Source of the DNA: a virus
Virus record (IMG/VR): IMGVR_UViG_3300012964_000024
Coordinates: 1-39,683 of that record
DNA length: 39,683 bases
Reading direction: 5' to 3' (one strand)
In this document: positions 27,886-37,800 of the stretch, piece after piece
How the letters are laid out: each line of letters opens with the position of its first letter
Position numbering within the stretch: the first letter of the stretch is position 1
Notes under the pieces: generated by a model
Told to the model about the DNA's origin: nothing
Databases searched by the model: none
Seen by the model: only the letters and a program-made list of their open reading frames with translations
Program-made: the position numbers and the translations under genes

Positions 27886-28911
27886 ATGGCACTTTCTAAT
27901 ACAGTTATCTTTACTGAAACAAGGGATCAACTTATTACTGATGCCCTACTTGATGTAGGTGCTGTTGGTTTAGGACAAGCTATTGATGCCGATCTTATCA
28001 GTGCTGCTGCACGTAAACTTAATATGATGCTTAAAGCATGGCAAGCTGATGGACTTAATCTTTGGAAAATAAGAGAGACTACATTATTCCTTCAGCGGGC
28101 ACAGAACTATTATCAACTTGGTCCCACAAGTACAGATAACATAACAGTAGATCGTCCTATCTATAAGTCTATAACTACAGCAGCATTAGCAATCAACACT
28201 ACTACTATTCCCGTAGTAACTAATCTAGCTCAGACTAATCCTTCCTTCTCTGCTCTTAAAATAGGGGATAAGGTAGGAATTGAATTATCAGATCATTCAA
28301 TGCAATGGACTACTGTTTCTACACTACCAGATGGAATTAGTTTTACGATTCCTGCTCCAGGATTAACTCAAGCAACTCTTAGTGGAGCAACAGTATATGC
28401 CTACACAAATGGAACTAATCGTCCTCTTGCAGTCTGGGATTTAATGCGTAGAGATAAATCTGATAATGATGTTCCAGTATTACATATATCTCGTAATGAG
28501 ATGTATACTTTTGGTAAAAAGACTACATTAGGCACACCCACAAACTTTTACTTTAATCCTTCAATAGTACAGGGCACTGGAAGTTCAATGGCAGAGCAGG
28601 CTGCTGGTAGTCAGAATGCAGAACTATGGACATATGTCTCTCCCAGTACTGCTACAGATAGATTAGTATTTAACGCCCAGTATCCAGTCATGGACATGAC
28701 TGCTGCTAACATGGACTTTGATTGTCCGCAAGAATGGTTACTAGGAATCCAAACTAATCTTTCTGTTTTATTAGGTCCAGGACAAGCTATTACTATGGAA
28801 CAATTCCAGATACTTAAAGGCATTGCTAAAGAAGAAAAAGATCGTGTAATGTCTTGGGACAGGGAAAATACCTCTATGTTCTTACAACCACAACGCCGGT
28901 TTCCGGGATAA
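27886..28911 (+). CDS. P22 gp4-like head-completion / tail accessory protein
   Basis: The protein has 341 residues. The N-terminal helical region (DQLITDALLDVGAVGLGQAI, RKLNMMLKAWQADGLNLWKI) is the hallmark of gp4-type packaged-DNA stabilisation proteins, which bind below the portal. A long beta-rich insertion follows (about residues 85-260), making it about twice as long as P22 gp4. It ends with a helical segment (MEQFQILKGIAKEEKDRVMS). It should close the portal after packaging. Confidence 0.82.
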   Translation: MALSNTVIFTETRDQLITDALLDVGAVGLGQAIDADLISAAARKLNMMLKAWQADGLNLWKIRETTLFLQRAQNYYQLGPTSTDNITVDRPIYKSITTAALAINTTTIPVVTNLAQTNPSFSALKIGDKVGIELSDHSMQWTTVSTLPDGISFTIPAPGLTQATLSGATVYAYTNGTNRPLAVWDLMRRDKSDNDVPVLHISRNEMYTFGKKTTLGTPTNFYFNPSIVQGTGSSMAEQAAGSQNAELWTYVSPSTATDRLVFNAQYPVMDMTAANMDFDCPQEWLLGIQTNLSVLLGPGQAITMEQFQILKGIAKEEKDRVMSWDRENTSMFLQPQRRFPG

Positions 28912-28914
28912 ATT

Positions 28915-29868
28915 ATGGCAACGATTGCTTTCATTAGCTCACTTGAGCCGGTACTTAAAAATGATGGGACAGTTAATGCATCTGGTACAGTAGAGTTCTA
29001 TGTTGCTGGTACTGCATTTGCTTCTCCTTTAGCAGTATATACGGATTCATCTTTAAGTACTTCAGCCGGATCAATTATTACCTTATCTTCTGCTGGTACT
29101 TTTCAATGTTACGTAGGAAGTAATGCTGATATTAAGATTAAAGATTCTACTGGAAGTTTAGTAAGAAGTGTTTTAAATATTAATCCAGCAACTACTGCAT
29201 CTGCATCAGATGCTAATTTACTTACTAATGGAAGTTTTGAAACTATAGTAGGATCAAACAGTCCTAGTAACTGGACACTTTTTGAATATGTAGTTGGAGC
29301 AAACACGGTAGATACTACTGTAGAAACTCATGGAACTAATTCCATGAAATTTACTTCAACTGGTGCTGGAGGAGGCTCAGTAACATCTACTCTTTTTACA
29401 AGCAATCCTTTAGTCCCATTAATAACTTCTTTTTCTTTAAAAAGTACAATTGCAACAGTTCGTAATATAGTTGTTCTTAATTGGTATGATAAATCTCAAG
29501 CATTGTTATCTACTACAACTCTATATGATGACACTGTTACTAATCCTACTAGTTGGACCATAAAGACGTATGTAACAACTCCTCCTGCTAATGCAGTTTG
29601 GTGCGCTATAAAAGCTACAGGTTGTGATCCCGCATCAGCAATTGCAGGATCAACTTGGTTTGATGATTTTAGAGTCAATGAATTGTCTATTGTAAATGCA
29701 GCAATGACATTTAATAGTACAATTACTTTCGTTACAAGCCCTATTGTACCAACTCTTTCTCCAGGAGATAATACTAATAAAGCAGCATCAACTGCTTTTG
29801 TAACTGCCGTAGCTCCTGCAAGTCTTGCCTCAGCAAGTAAACTATTCAATTATCAAAATTTTAAATAA
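28915..29868 (+). CDS. Tail fibre / adhesin with carbohydrate-binding-like domain
   Basis: The protein has 317 residues. The N-terminal attachment module has PVLKNDGTVNASGTVEFYVA and YTDSSLSTSAGSIITLSSAG, common in phage fibres. LLTNGSFE...NWTLFEY (about residues 100-120) begins a jelly-roll similar to CBM4/9-type sugar-binding domains that runs to DDFRVNEL. The C-terminal SPGDNTNKAASTAFVTAVAP is a typical fibre repeat. It is probably a receptor or capsule-binding fibre of the tail. Confidence 0.8.
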   Translation: MATIAFISSLEPVLKNDGTVNASGTVEFYVAGTAFASPLAVYTDSSLSTSAGSIITLSSAGTFQCYVGSNADIKIKDSTGSLVRSVLNINPATTASASDANLLTNGSFETIVGSNSPSNWTLFEYVVGANTVDTTVETHGTNSMKFTSTGAGGGSVTSTLFTSNPLVPLITSFSLKSTIATVRNIVVLNWYDKSQALLSTTTLYDDTVTNPTSWTIKTYVTTPPANAVWCAIKATGCDPASAIAGSTWFDDFRVNELSIVNAAMTFNSTITFVTSPIVPTLSPGDNTNKAASTAFVTAVAPASLASASKLFNYQNFK

Positions 29869-29876
29869 TTCATCTT

Positions 29877-30512
29877 ATGACTACTAATATTAATACGTCT
29901 CCAGTATTTACAAAGAATGGAATAATTCTTCCTGGTAAAACTATATCTGCTGCTAATACTGCAAAAGACGGAACAGGAACAGTTATAACAATTTTTGATC
30001 CTTCAGTTACGGCTAGTACATTAACTTCCTCTGGAACTACTGCAACATTTATTTCTACTGTTCCACATAATTTTGTTAATGGAGATACTGTACTTATTGT
30101 AGGAGCTTCTACAGCAGGTTATAATGGAATTCAAACTATTACTAGTACAGGAGCATTGTCTTTTACTTATACAGTTGCTTCTGGATTAGCTACTCCAGAT
30201 GCCGGTGCTGCTGTAGCACATCCTATGAATGGTACTAGGATTAGTAAGGTTGTATGGCAACCTATTGGAACTAATGTTGCTAGTGTAGGACGAGTATTTC
30301 TTAATAACGGACAGGCTAATAGTTCTGCTACTAATAATGTATACTTAGCAGATATAACTCTTCCTGTATCAACTCTATCTGAAGTAGCAAGTATGTCTCA
30401 AAGTATCCTTACTCTTGAATTAGTGGTTCCTCCATTTCATAAGTTAAATACTACATTAGGAACTGCTGTCGCCGCAGGGTATGCTGTATATGCTGTAGCT
30501 GGAGCATACTAA
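29877..30512 (+). CDS. Probable fibre / virion protein, 211 residues
   Basis: It starts MTTNINTSPVFTKNGIILPG and contains ATFISTVPHNFVNGDTVLIV and GYNGIQTITSTGALSFTYTV, a short beta module found in many phage fibre proteins. The rest is a Thr/Ala/Val-rich beta protein. It lies between the sugar-binding fibre and another fibre-like protein and overlaps the latter by TAATG. Confidence 0.68.
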   Translation: MTTNINTSPVFTKNGIILPGKTISAANTAKDGTGTVITIFDPSVTASTLTSSGTTATFISTVPHNFVNGDTVLIVGASTAGYNGIQTITSTGALSFTYTVASGLATPDAGAAVAHPMNGTRISKVVWQPIGTNVASVGRVFLNNGQANSSATNNVYLADITLPVSTLSEVASMSQSILTLELVVPPFHKLNTTLGTAVAAGYAVYAVAGAY

Positions 30513-31099
30513 TGATTCCAACTCCTTTTGGATTTTCTTCTACTACATATAATCCAGGAATGGTATTATTATCTACTAAAACAGGAACATCAGCTACTTC
30601 TATAATTTTTGGCGCGTCTGACTTTGATTGGACGGTCTACGATGAGTATGAATTTCATATTCTGAACCTATTTACTTCAGCAAGTGGCAACCTTATTGAC
30701 TGCGTAGTGAGTGAGGATGGGGGAATGACATTTAAAACGGCAGCCAACTACAACTCAGAATACTCAGGCCAGGATATCGGCGGCAATTCTCTTACTGGTA
30801 CTTCTGGCTCCGCGAACTACCTACGACTCTCGTCTGGTGTGGTCGGAGGCAGCCCAGTCAATACTCACCCATATCACTGCACGCTGAGACTGATGGCTCC
30901 TACAGACACGGGGCATCCAAAGCAGTTTCGCTTCGATGCAACTTACGTCAATAACATTGTTTCTCAACTCGGAAGCATTCGTGGCTCTGGCTGGTGGAAC
31001 GGAGACACTAACCCTATTAATGGAATTCGTTTTGAGATTGCGGCAGGAACATTAAATATCACTGCGACTATTCGTGCTTATGGTTATAGTATAAAATAA
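30512..31099 (+). CDS. Fibre-tip-like protein with imported core
   Basis: The protein has 195 residues. The first ~30 residues are phage-like and AT-rich. From about 30,610 to 31,010 the DNA becomes clearly GC-richer with different codon use, then returns to the local style. The core (DFDWTVYDEYEFHILNLFTS, GSIRGSGWWNGDTNPINGIR) matches a jelly-roll type repeatedly found in phage fibre tips. It is probably a receptor-binding domain swapped in from another phage. Confidence 0.68.
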   Translation: MIPTPFGFSSTTYNPGMVLLSTKTGTSATSIIFGASDFDWTVYDEYEFHILNLFTSASGNLIDCVVSEDGGMTFKTAANYNSEYSGQDIGGNSLTGTSGSANYLRLSSGVVGGSPVNTHPYHCTLRLMAPTDTGHPKQFRFDATYVNNIVSQLGSIRGSGWWNGDTNPINGIRFEIAAGTLNITATIRAYGYSIK

Positions 31100-31100
31100 A

Positions 31101-32621
31101 ATGCCAAGAGAAAAAGTAATTCTTCCATTATACTCAGGTGCATATAAGTCTGACTCTCCTTGGTTAAGTAGTTTTGGGTGTCTTAATATGTATCCAGAAC
31201 CAATTAAAGGAGAAGGAGGCTCTTCTTTAGAACTCTTAGGTACAAGAGGATTAGCATTTAATAGTGCTAAGGAAGGACAAACTATGTATGGTTCTTCTGG
31301 AGAATTAGCATTAATTGGAACTCCAGGAACTAAACTAATGTTCTCTGTAGGAAATGGACCACATAGAGGAAGTTTAGTTCATATTGGTAATAACTACATA
31401 GTGTCAGGCAATCAACTTGTACAACTATCTACTACATATCAGCAGACAGTAGTTGGAACTCTAAGTACCTATACGGGAGCAGTATCTATGTCTAGTAATG
31501 GGTCACAGGGAAATCAGTTGACTATTACTGACGGAACTAGCTTATATGTATATAATAGTTCTACCAATATATTTAGTACTATTACTACTAATGTTCTGGC
31601 AAATCCCACACAAACTGTATTCATGGAAGGATATACTATTGTAGTGGCAGCGAATACAAATCAGTGGCAGATTTCTAACTTCTACGATAGTTCGACTTAT
31701 CCTGCACTTATGACTGCTGCGGCTGAGTTTGATCCCGGCAATATAAAGGCAGTAGCAAAGATTAACAGGCAGTTAGTACTTCTCGGGGAGTATGTCACTG
31801 AGATTTGGTATGATAGTGGAAATGACTTTCCTTTCGACCATGTTCCTAATGGACTTATAGAACAAGGAATTCTTGCTCCTTTCTCTGTAGTAAACGTAGG
31901 AGAAAACACTCTTATATGGCTTGCACAAAATAAATTTGGACAAGCGCAAGTAATGTTAATGCAAGGATTTCAAGCAACTAATATTGCTCCAAGAACAATT
32001 ATGTCTTTATGGAGAACATACATTAAGCTCAGTGATGCAATTGCGTTTGTGTATCAAGAACATGGACATACCTTTTATCAATTAACTTTTCCTTCTGCTA
32101 ATAAAACATGGGTATATGATGTGTCAACAGGGATGTGGCATGAACGAGCTTCGTATGATTCTGCTTTAGTTTTAGGTAGGCATCGCGCAAGTACTTACTC
32201 CTTTTTTAATAATCTCCACTTGATAGGGGATTATAATAATGGAAATATGTATCAATTAGATATGGATACATATACAGATAATTCTCAACCTATTTTACGT
32301 ACACTTATTACTTATCATATTACTGATAAACGTGAACAAACTAGACATAATTATTTAGAGTTAGAAGGAGAATCTGGAGTAGGACTACTCACTGGTCAAG
32401 GAAGTGCTCCAGTAATCCAACTTGAAGTCTCAGATGATGGAGGGCACACTTATACTAATGCTCGTTCAGTTGCATATGGAATTCAAGGAGCATACCAACG
32501 AGTAGCAAGATGGCCTTGGTTAGGAAAGACTCGTAATAGAGTATATCGTCTTAGTATGAGCGATCCTATCAAGTGGAGATTAATGCGACTAATCCTTGAT
32601 TACTCTGAGGGATTACATTAA
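31101..32621 (+). CDS. P22 gp10-like packaged DNA stabilisation protein
   Basis: The protein has 506 residues. VILPLYSGAYKSDSPWLSSF followed by NMYPEP near the N-terminus, and the repeated beta-propeller-like segments (IGNNYIVSGNQLVQLSTTYQ, VAKINRQLVLLGEYVTEIWY, FYQLTFPSANKTWVYDVSTG), match gp10-type tail-hub proteins. The C-terminus has RWPWLGKTRNRVYRLSMSDP. It should form the hub under the gp4-like ring and anchor fibres. Length is close to P22 gp10 (472). Confidence 0.87.
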   Translation: MPREKVILPLYSGAYKSDSPWLSSFGCLNMYPEPIKGEGGSSLELLGTRGLAFNSAKEGQTMYGSSGELALIGTPGTKLMFSVGNGPHRGSLVHIGNNYIVSGNQLVQLSTTYQQTVVGTLSTYTGAVSMSSNGSQGNQLTITDGTSLYVYNSSTNIFSTITTNVLANPTQTVFMEGYTIVVAANTNQWQISNFYDSSTYPALMTAAAEFDPGNIKAVAKINRQLVLLGEYVTEIWYDSGNDFPFDHVPNGLIEQGILAPFSVVNVGENTLIWLAQNKFGQAQVMLMQGFQATNIAPRTIMSLWRTYIKLSDAIAFVYQEHGHTFYQLTFPSANKTWVYDVSTGMWHERASYDSALVLGRHRASTYSFFNNLHLIGDYNNGNMYQLDMDTYTDNSQPILRTLITYHITDKREQTRHNYLELEGESGVGLLTGQGSAPVIQLEVSDDGGHTYTNARSVAYGIQGAYQRVARWPWLGKTRNRVYRLSMSDPIKWRLMRLILDYSEGLH

Positions 32622-32995
32622 TGGCCACTCCTACTGGTGGCACCTTTGACATTCAGGCATTGCCTGATCTTCCTCCCGGAAGTAAGTGGGAAGATAACGC
32701 AGTACAGATGTGGGTAAACTTAGTTAATCGTACTGTGCGTAAGATATTTATGGCACATGCTGTAATTACTCCCGCAGCCTTTTCTACACAAACATCAGAC
32801 CAGACTTTTACAGTAAATGGTTTAATTGCCAGTATGCATGTATGGATAACTCCTCCAGACTTAGCAGCAGGAGTGTTTATTGGATACGCAAACTGTCCAG
32901 CAGACAATACTTTAAAGATTCGATTTGTAAATCTGACAGGAGGAGCAGTTACTCCTACATCAGGAACGTATCACACTACGGGCATTGCTCACTAA
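32621..32995 (+). CDS. Structural protein, 124 residues
   Basis: The ATG overlaps the gp10-like stop (TAATG). The product has GTFDIQALPDLPPGSKWEDN and NGLIASMHVWITPPDLAAGV, ending NLTGGAVTPTSGTYHTTGIA. It is a small beta-sandwich-like protein of the type found next to gp10 homologues; possibly a tail accessory or fibre-linking protein. Function not established. Confidence 0.65.
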   Translation: MATPTGGTFDIQALPDLPPGSKWEDNAVQMWVNLVNRTVRKIFMAHAVITPAAFSTQTSDQTFTVNGLIASMHVWITPPDLAAGVFIGYANCPADNTLKIRFVNLTGGAVTPTSGTYHTTGIAH

Positions 32996-33003
32996 GGTAA
33001 TTT

Positions 33004-33747
33004 ATGGGAAATCCTTTTTCTAATTGGGGCGGTGGAGCAAAACAGGGCTTCATTCAAATGGTTGCTGGTCCCGGACTAAGAGCAACTAAACAAGGATACG
33101 GTGCCGGTCTTCAGGCCATTGAGGCTGGATATCCACAAGAACAGCAATACCTATCTGACGCACTTAGTCAGATTCAGAGTACCATGCAGCCTTATACTCA
33201 AATGGGTACCCAGGCTACACAGAATCTTTCAGCACTCGAATCCGATCCTAGCTCAATCACCAAGACTCCTTATTATCAGTTTCAGTCAGGAGAAGGTATG
33301 CGTCTTCTTCAGCAACAGCAAGCTGCTAAGGGTAAATATTTTTCAGGAGAAACTCTTAAAGCTATTGAGCAGTATGGGCAAGGATTAGCCTCTACTTCTT
33401 ATGGACAAGAGTTTGCACGTCAGCAATCACTAGCCCAGATGGGCCAAGGCGCTGCTCAATTTGTTGGTGGAGCACAGGCAGGAATTGGAGAAGCACAGTC
33501 CAAGCTTGCTACTAATCAAGCAGAAGACATTACCTCTCTCTGGGTTAATCGTGGACGTGATCTTACAGCTACTTGGAACTGGGCCGGTCCAACTTCTGTG
33601 CAGATGGGCCAAGGTATTTCTAATATTATGAAACAGTGGATGGGCCCCGGCGGTGGCGGCGGTGGAGGTGGCGGCGGTGGAGGTGGCGGCGGTGGAGGTG
33701 GTATGGGCCCCGGCAGTGTCGGTGGTATGGGAGGAATGGGAGGATAA
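33004..33747 (+). CDS. DNA ejection protein (gp7-like) with polyglycine tail
   Basis: The protein has 247 residues. The helical region includes QQYLSDALSQIQSTMQPYTQ, DPSSITKTPYYQFQSGEGMR and GKYFSGETLKAIEQYGQGLA, characteristic of small ejection proteins of P22-like phages. The C-terminus is an 18-residue glycine run and GMGPGSVGGMGGMGG. It should leave the virion with the DNA and help build the trans-envelope channel. The glycine run is encoded by a perfect tandem repeat (33655-33699) and could vary in length. Confidence 0.78.
   Translation: MGNPFSNWGGGAKQGFIQMVAGPGLRATKQGYGAGLQAIEAGYPQEQQYLSDALSQIQSTMQPYTQMGTQATQNLSALESDPSSITKTPYYQFQSGEGMRLLQQQQAAKGKYFSGETLKAIEQYGQGLASTSYGQEFARQQSLAQMGQGAAQFVGGAQAGIGEAQSKLATNQAEDITSLWVNRGRDLTATWNWAGPTSVQMGQGISNIMKQWMGPGGGGGGGGGGGGGGGGGGMGPGSVGGMGGMGG
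33655..33699 (+). repeat. 15-bp tandem repeat, three copies
   Basis: Three perfect copies of GGCGGCGGTGGAGGT encode Gly5 each. The sequence is very GC-rich inside an AT-rich genome. Flanking ATGGGCCCCGGC occurs on both sides (33640-33651 and 33703-33714), pointing to repeat expansion. Confidence 0.9.
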
Positions 33748-33750
33748 ATA

Positions 33751-34803
33751 ATGCCTATTCAGATTTTTCCACAAATGCAGTTCCCTTCTAATGTATCCTC
33801 TGCTGGATATATGGAACAAGCACATGCTGATATGTTTGAAGCAGAAGCTAATAGGATTCGCCAGCAGACAAGAACAATGCAGCGCATTGATAATGCTGGT
33901 CTACAAGCCACTGCTGATGCTGCTAGACAGGGCAAAGCAAATGATGTAGATGCTATTATGCAGAATGTCATTCCTCGCATTGCAACTATTGATCCAGAAC
34001 GTGCTGCAACAATAGAGAAAGGATACTATGACGCAAAGCAGCATCAAATGGATTATCAAACATCCCAAGTAAATCATCATATGACCAATCAGCTTATGGG
34101 CATGCAATTAATTGATTCTGGAGATGTGCAGAACGGATTGAAAATTCTTAATCAGTTTGCTCCTCCGGGACAAGGGATTAAAGAAATGACTCCCGTAGGT
34201 AATGGAAAGTTTAGAGAAACTATGGAAGATGGCACTAGTCAAATTATAGATTCTAACAAAACTATTACTGCTCTTACAGATGCCAAGACACAGTTTAATG
34301 CAATGCAAGATATGCTTCGTGTAAAGATAAGACTACAGAAAGAGTTTGGCCCACAAGCTGTTGGTGCCGGAGAAGTAGTTGCTCCTGATGGAACTCGTTA
34401 TAAGACTAGTGATCTTCTGCACGCATACTCATTGGCTAACTCTAAAACTCTTGGGCAGATTGCTACTCTTCAAGCTGATCCTACTAAGGCTATGATTATG
34501 AAATCTACACCAGAAGGGAAAGCACAATATGATCAACTTATGCAGGATGCTGCTAATCTTAAAGACCCTGAGAAGTGGGTTAAAGAACATTTTAAGGTAG
34601 ATATCACTGGAGGCGGTGCTTCCAGAACTGTTCCTGGGCCTATTGTTGGTGGAAAGAAAGGCACAGTGGTAGCTAAGACTCCTGAGGAAATCAGACAATC
34701 AGATCAAAAAGAAATGGTAGAAAGCCGTGGGTATACATACAATCCAGATGTAGAATATCGTTTGGATGAGAATGGCAAACTTCAATTCCGTAATAAAGAA
34801 TAA
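33751..34803 (+). CDS. Ejection / internal virion protein, 350 residues
   Basis: It starts three bases after the gp7-like stop. The N-terminal helices (EQAHADMFEAEANRIRQQTR, ADAARQGKANDVDAIMQNVI) suggest a coiled-coil protein. The centre has repeated short helices and the tail is Gly/Lys/Glu-rich and probably flexible. Its place between the small ejection protein and the very large one fits the second member of a three-protein ejection set. Assigned by position and helical character. Confidence 0.7.
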   Translation: MPIQIFPQMQFPSNVSSAGYMEQAHADMFEAEANRIRQQTRTMQRIDNAGLQATADAARQGKANDVDAIMQNVIPRIATIDPERAATIEKGYYDAKQHQMDYQTSQVNHHMTNQLMGMQLIDSGDVQNGLKILNQFAPPGQGIKEMTPVGNGKFRETMEDGTSQIIDSNKTITALTDAKTQFNAMQDMLRVKIRLQKEFGPQAVGAGEVVAPDGTRYKTSDLLHAYSLANSKTLGQIATLQADPTKAMIMKSTPEGKAQYDQLMQDAANLKDPEKWVKEHFKVDITGGGASRTVPGPIVGGKKGTVVAKTPEEIRQSDQKEMVESRGYTYNPDVEYRLDENGKLQFRNKE

Positions 34804-37800
34804 TGGCTACAGCACAAAGTACTACAAAACGTGAATGGCAAGATATGCCTACTCCTACTAAGCAAATTAGAGGAGCAGATGAAGGATGGCAGTATCTTGA
34901 AAACCCACATGCTGCTAGTGAGTATACTCAACCACAACCTCTTCATCCTGATATTCCTAGTGAGCCTAGTGCAAAAGGAGACTTAGGAGAGGCATTTAAA
35001 CAGACTGCTAAAGGAGTTATAGGTGCTGCTGAAGCTACTGCTGGAATGGCTTCTAGTTTCTTTGGTGCACTACCCGCTGCCGCTGCTGGATTATATCAGG
35101 CAATTAAGGATAAGAAAGTAGAATCTTATCCAGAGGCTTTTAAGTTTGTACAACAGTACTATACGTATGAACCTAAATCTGCTGAGGGAAAAGCAATTCA
35201 AGAAGTTGTCGGAAATCTATTTCAAAAGTATTCTAATTTAGTAGAGAAAGGAATTGTTGAGCCTAACATTGAGCATGGTAATGTATTAGCTGCTGCTATT
35301 GGAAAGACTTCTGCGGAAGCACTGCCCTTACTGTTACCTGCTGCAATGGGGGGTAAAGCAATATCCAAGGGTAAAGAGGTTCCGTCTCCTGCTGGGGAAG
35401 TTCCTCCGACTACTGGAGGAATACCTCCAAGTAAGCCTTTAAGTCCGCTGGAAGGGCAACCAATTTCTCAAGATGGAGTATTAATGCCTAGACAGGAACA
35501 GATTCCTGCACAGCAAGGAGCTATTGAAAAAGCCCCAATAGAAGGACAAGTAGTACGTCCTGAACTTCCTCCTCCTACTTCTGCATTGCCAGAAGCACAA
35601 GAAGTTACTCCGGGAAGCTTACCGGCTCCTCCTAAGGATTCTCCTGCACCTACAGTAAATGATACTACTGGGGCAGTAAGTTCTCTAACTCAAGCTAGAG
35701 CAGAAAAGGACGCTGTAGCACACTTCTATAATGATTCAGAAATAGAGCACATTACTCTACAAGGAGGAGTAGAAGAGCAACTAAAGTCTAATACTCAGTT
35801 TGAACAACAGACTAGTGCAAAGATTTTAAACTTTGTTCCTCGCAACCAACAAGGTGCTCTTGATCCTACAATCTTTAAAGATGTGTGGGATAAAACTATG
35901 TCTACTATTGGTAGAGGTATGCAAGCTCTTTCAGAGAGCGGAGTCTCAAGGGGAATTAAGCAAGTAATGAACCCGGTAGAGAACATGCCCCCACTAGTTG
36001 CTGCTGCAATGAAACAGACTGCTAATGAAGGACGTGCTATTGAATATAGTCGTTCTTTCTTCAAGAAAGGAGCAGACCAGTTCTCTAAAGATGCACAAGA
36101 CAAAATGGGATTAGCTAGGGAAAATCCTCAAGTTGCAAACACTCTTAATCCAGAAGAGAAAGCATTTACGGACGCATTCTGGAATTATCATAGTGCTGTG
36201 GCTGATGCTGCGTTTCAGAAAGGAATTATTAAAACAAATGATCTTAACTGGTTTCCTCATCTAGTCAAAGATTATTATGCAAAACGAACTGCCGGTGCTG
36301 GAGGTGGATTTCGTACTACTGTTGGAAGTGCTGTTAGACGTAAATGGACAGGTACTATCGAAGAAGTAGAAGCTAAGTCTGGACTAGAGCGTATTCATAG
36401 TATTCAGGCTGCCATTGATGTTACACATGATCTAGCTCACGCTGTTCGCGGACGCAATATTATTGACTATGTGCGTGATATGGTAAACACTGATGGAGAT
36501 ATGCATGTAGGCTATCCAGGTGAAGATGTTCCTAATGGCGTGCCGCTGACTATTCCGGGAGCTACAGAAAGAACTTTCTTTACAGAACGATCTATTAATT
36601 ATCAGGGACAAAAATATCCTATCAAAAATGGCTATGTAAATATTAATAATGTAGATCATATGGTTGATATGGAATCTGGAAAAGCTTTCATTGATGGAAA
36701 GCAGTATACTGTTCAGTCTCGTAATATGGTTAAGACACAATTCATTAAGGTTCATCCAGAGATTAAAGCAGCTATGGATGTACTTGCTGGTGCAGATAAT
36801 CCTAATGTCTTCTATAAAGGAATGTTAGGATTTAAAGTTCTACAAGTACGATTAAAGATGCTTAATCCTATCTTCCATCATATTACAGTTGCTCCTAAAG
36901 TAATGTTAACTCTTCCTTTTGGAGGATTAAGTCCTAAGGTCTGGTGGCACCCAGAGAATCTATATGGCCCAGAATTATATAACGCTATGTCTACTGGGCA
37001 GCGTGCTGCTCTACATACTCCATTTGGAATGTATGTTGCAGGATCAGTGTTGAGAAATGATCGTGCTACTGTAATGGAAGCTATGAGAGATAATCTTGTA
37101 GTTCCTGGAGAGTACGGACACCATATGGATGTATATGGAGTAGAACGTCCTCCTGAAATAACTAAAACATGGATGCAAAATACTCTAAATAATATGGCCC
37201 CTGCTCTTGAGCTTGGTGATAAAATGCAAGCGCTAAATAGGTTCTGGAGCTATGATGTACTTTGGAAACAAATTGGTAATGCAGGACTTGGAGTATGGAA
37301 AGCTTTAAAGACCTCTAAGACAAAAGAACTTGTAGATAGTTTTGCAAAGAAGAATGGACGCGATCCTACTGCTGAAGAGTATGCAACTCTAAGCGATGCT
37401 GCTGGAAAGTTTGCAGGACATACAGCAACACTAGCTACTAGTATGCTTGGTAGGGAAGATTTTGGAAATGCTTACAGGCGTAACCTAGACACCTTCCTAT
37501 TCTCTCGTCAAAATACTATGTCTAATATTCGCATGCTTAAGATGGGTATGGGTCTAATGCCTAAATTCTTACAAGGACAATTAGCAGGAGTAGCTGAAAG
37601 TTTGGGTAAAGGAACAGCAGTTAAACTAGGAATTGGATTTGCGTCATTAATGATTCTAAAAGATATCTTCTTGACTCAAGGATTAGGCAATATAGTAAAC
37701 TATGCAACCACTGCACACTATAATATTCCTGATAAGAGTGGAAAGTATGGCGGCCATTTTATGAGTGGAAATGATGAAGGAAAAGATGATTATATTTCAT

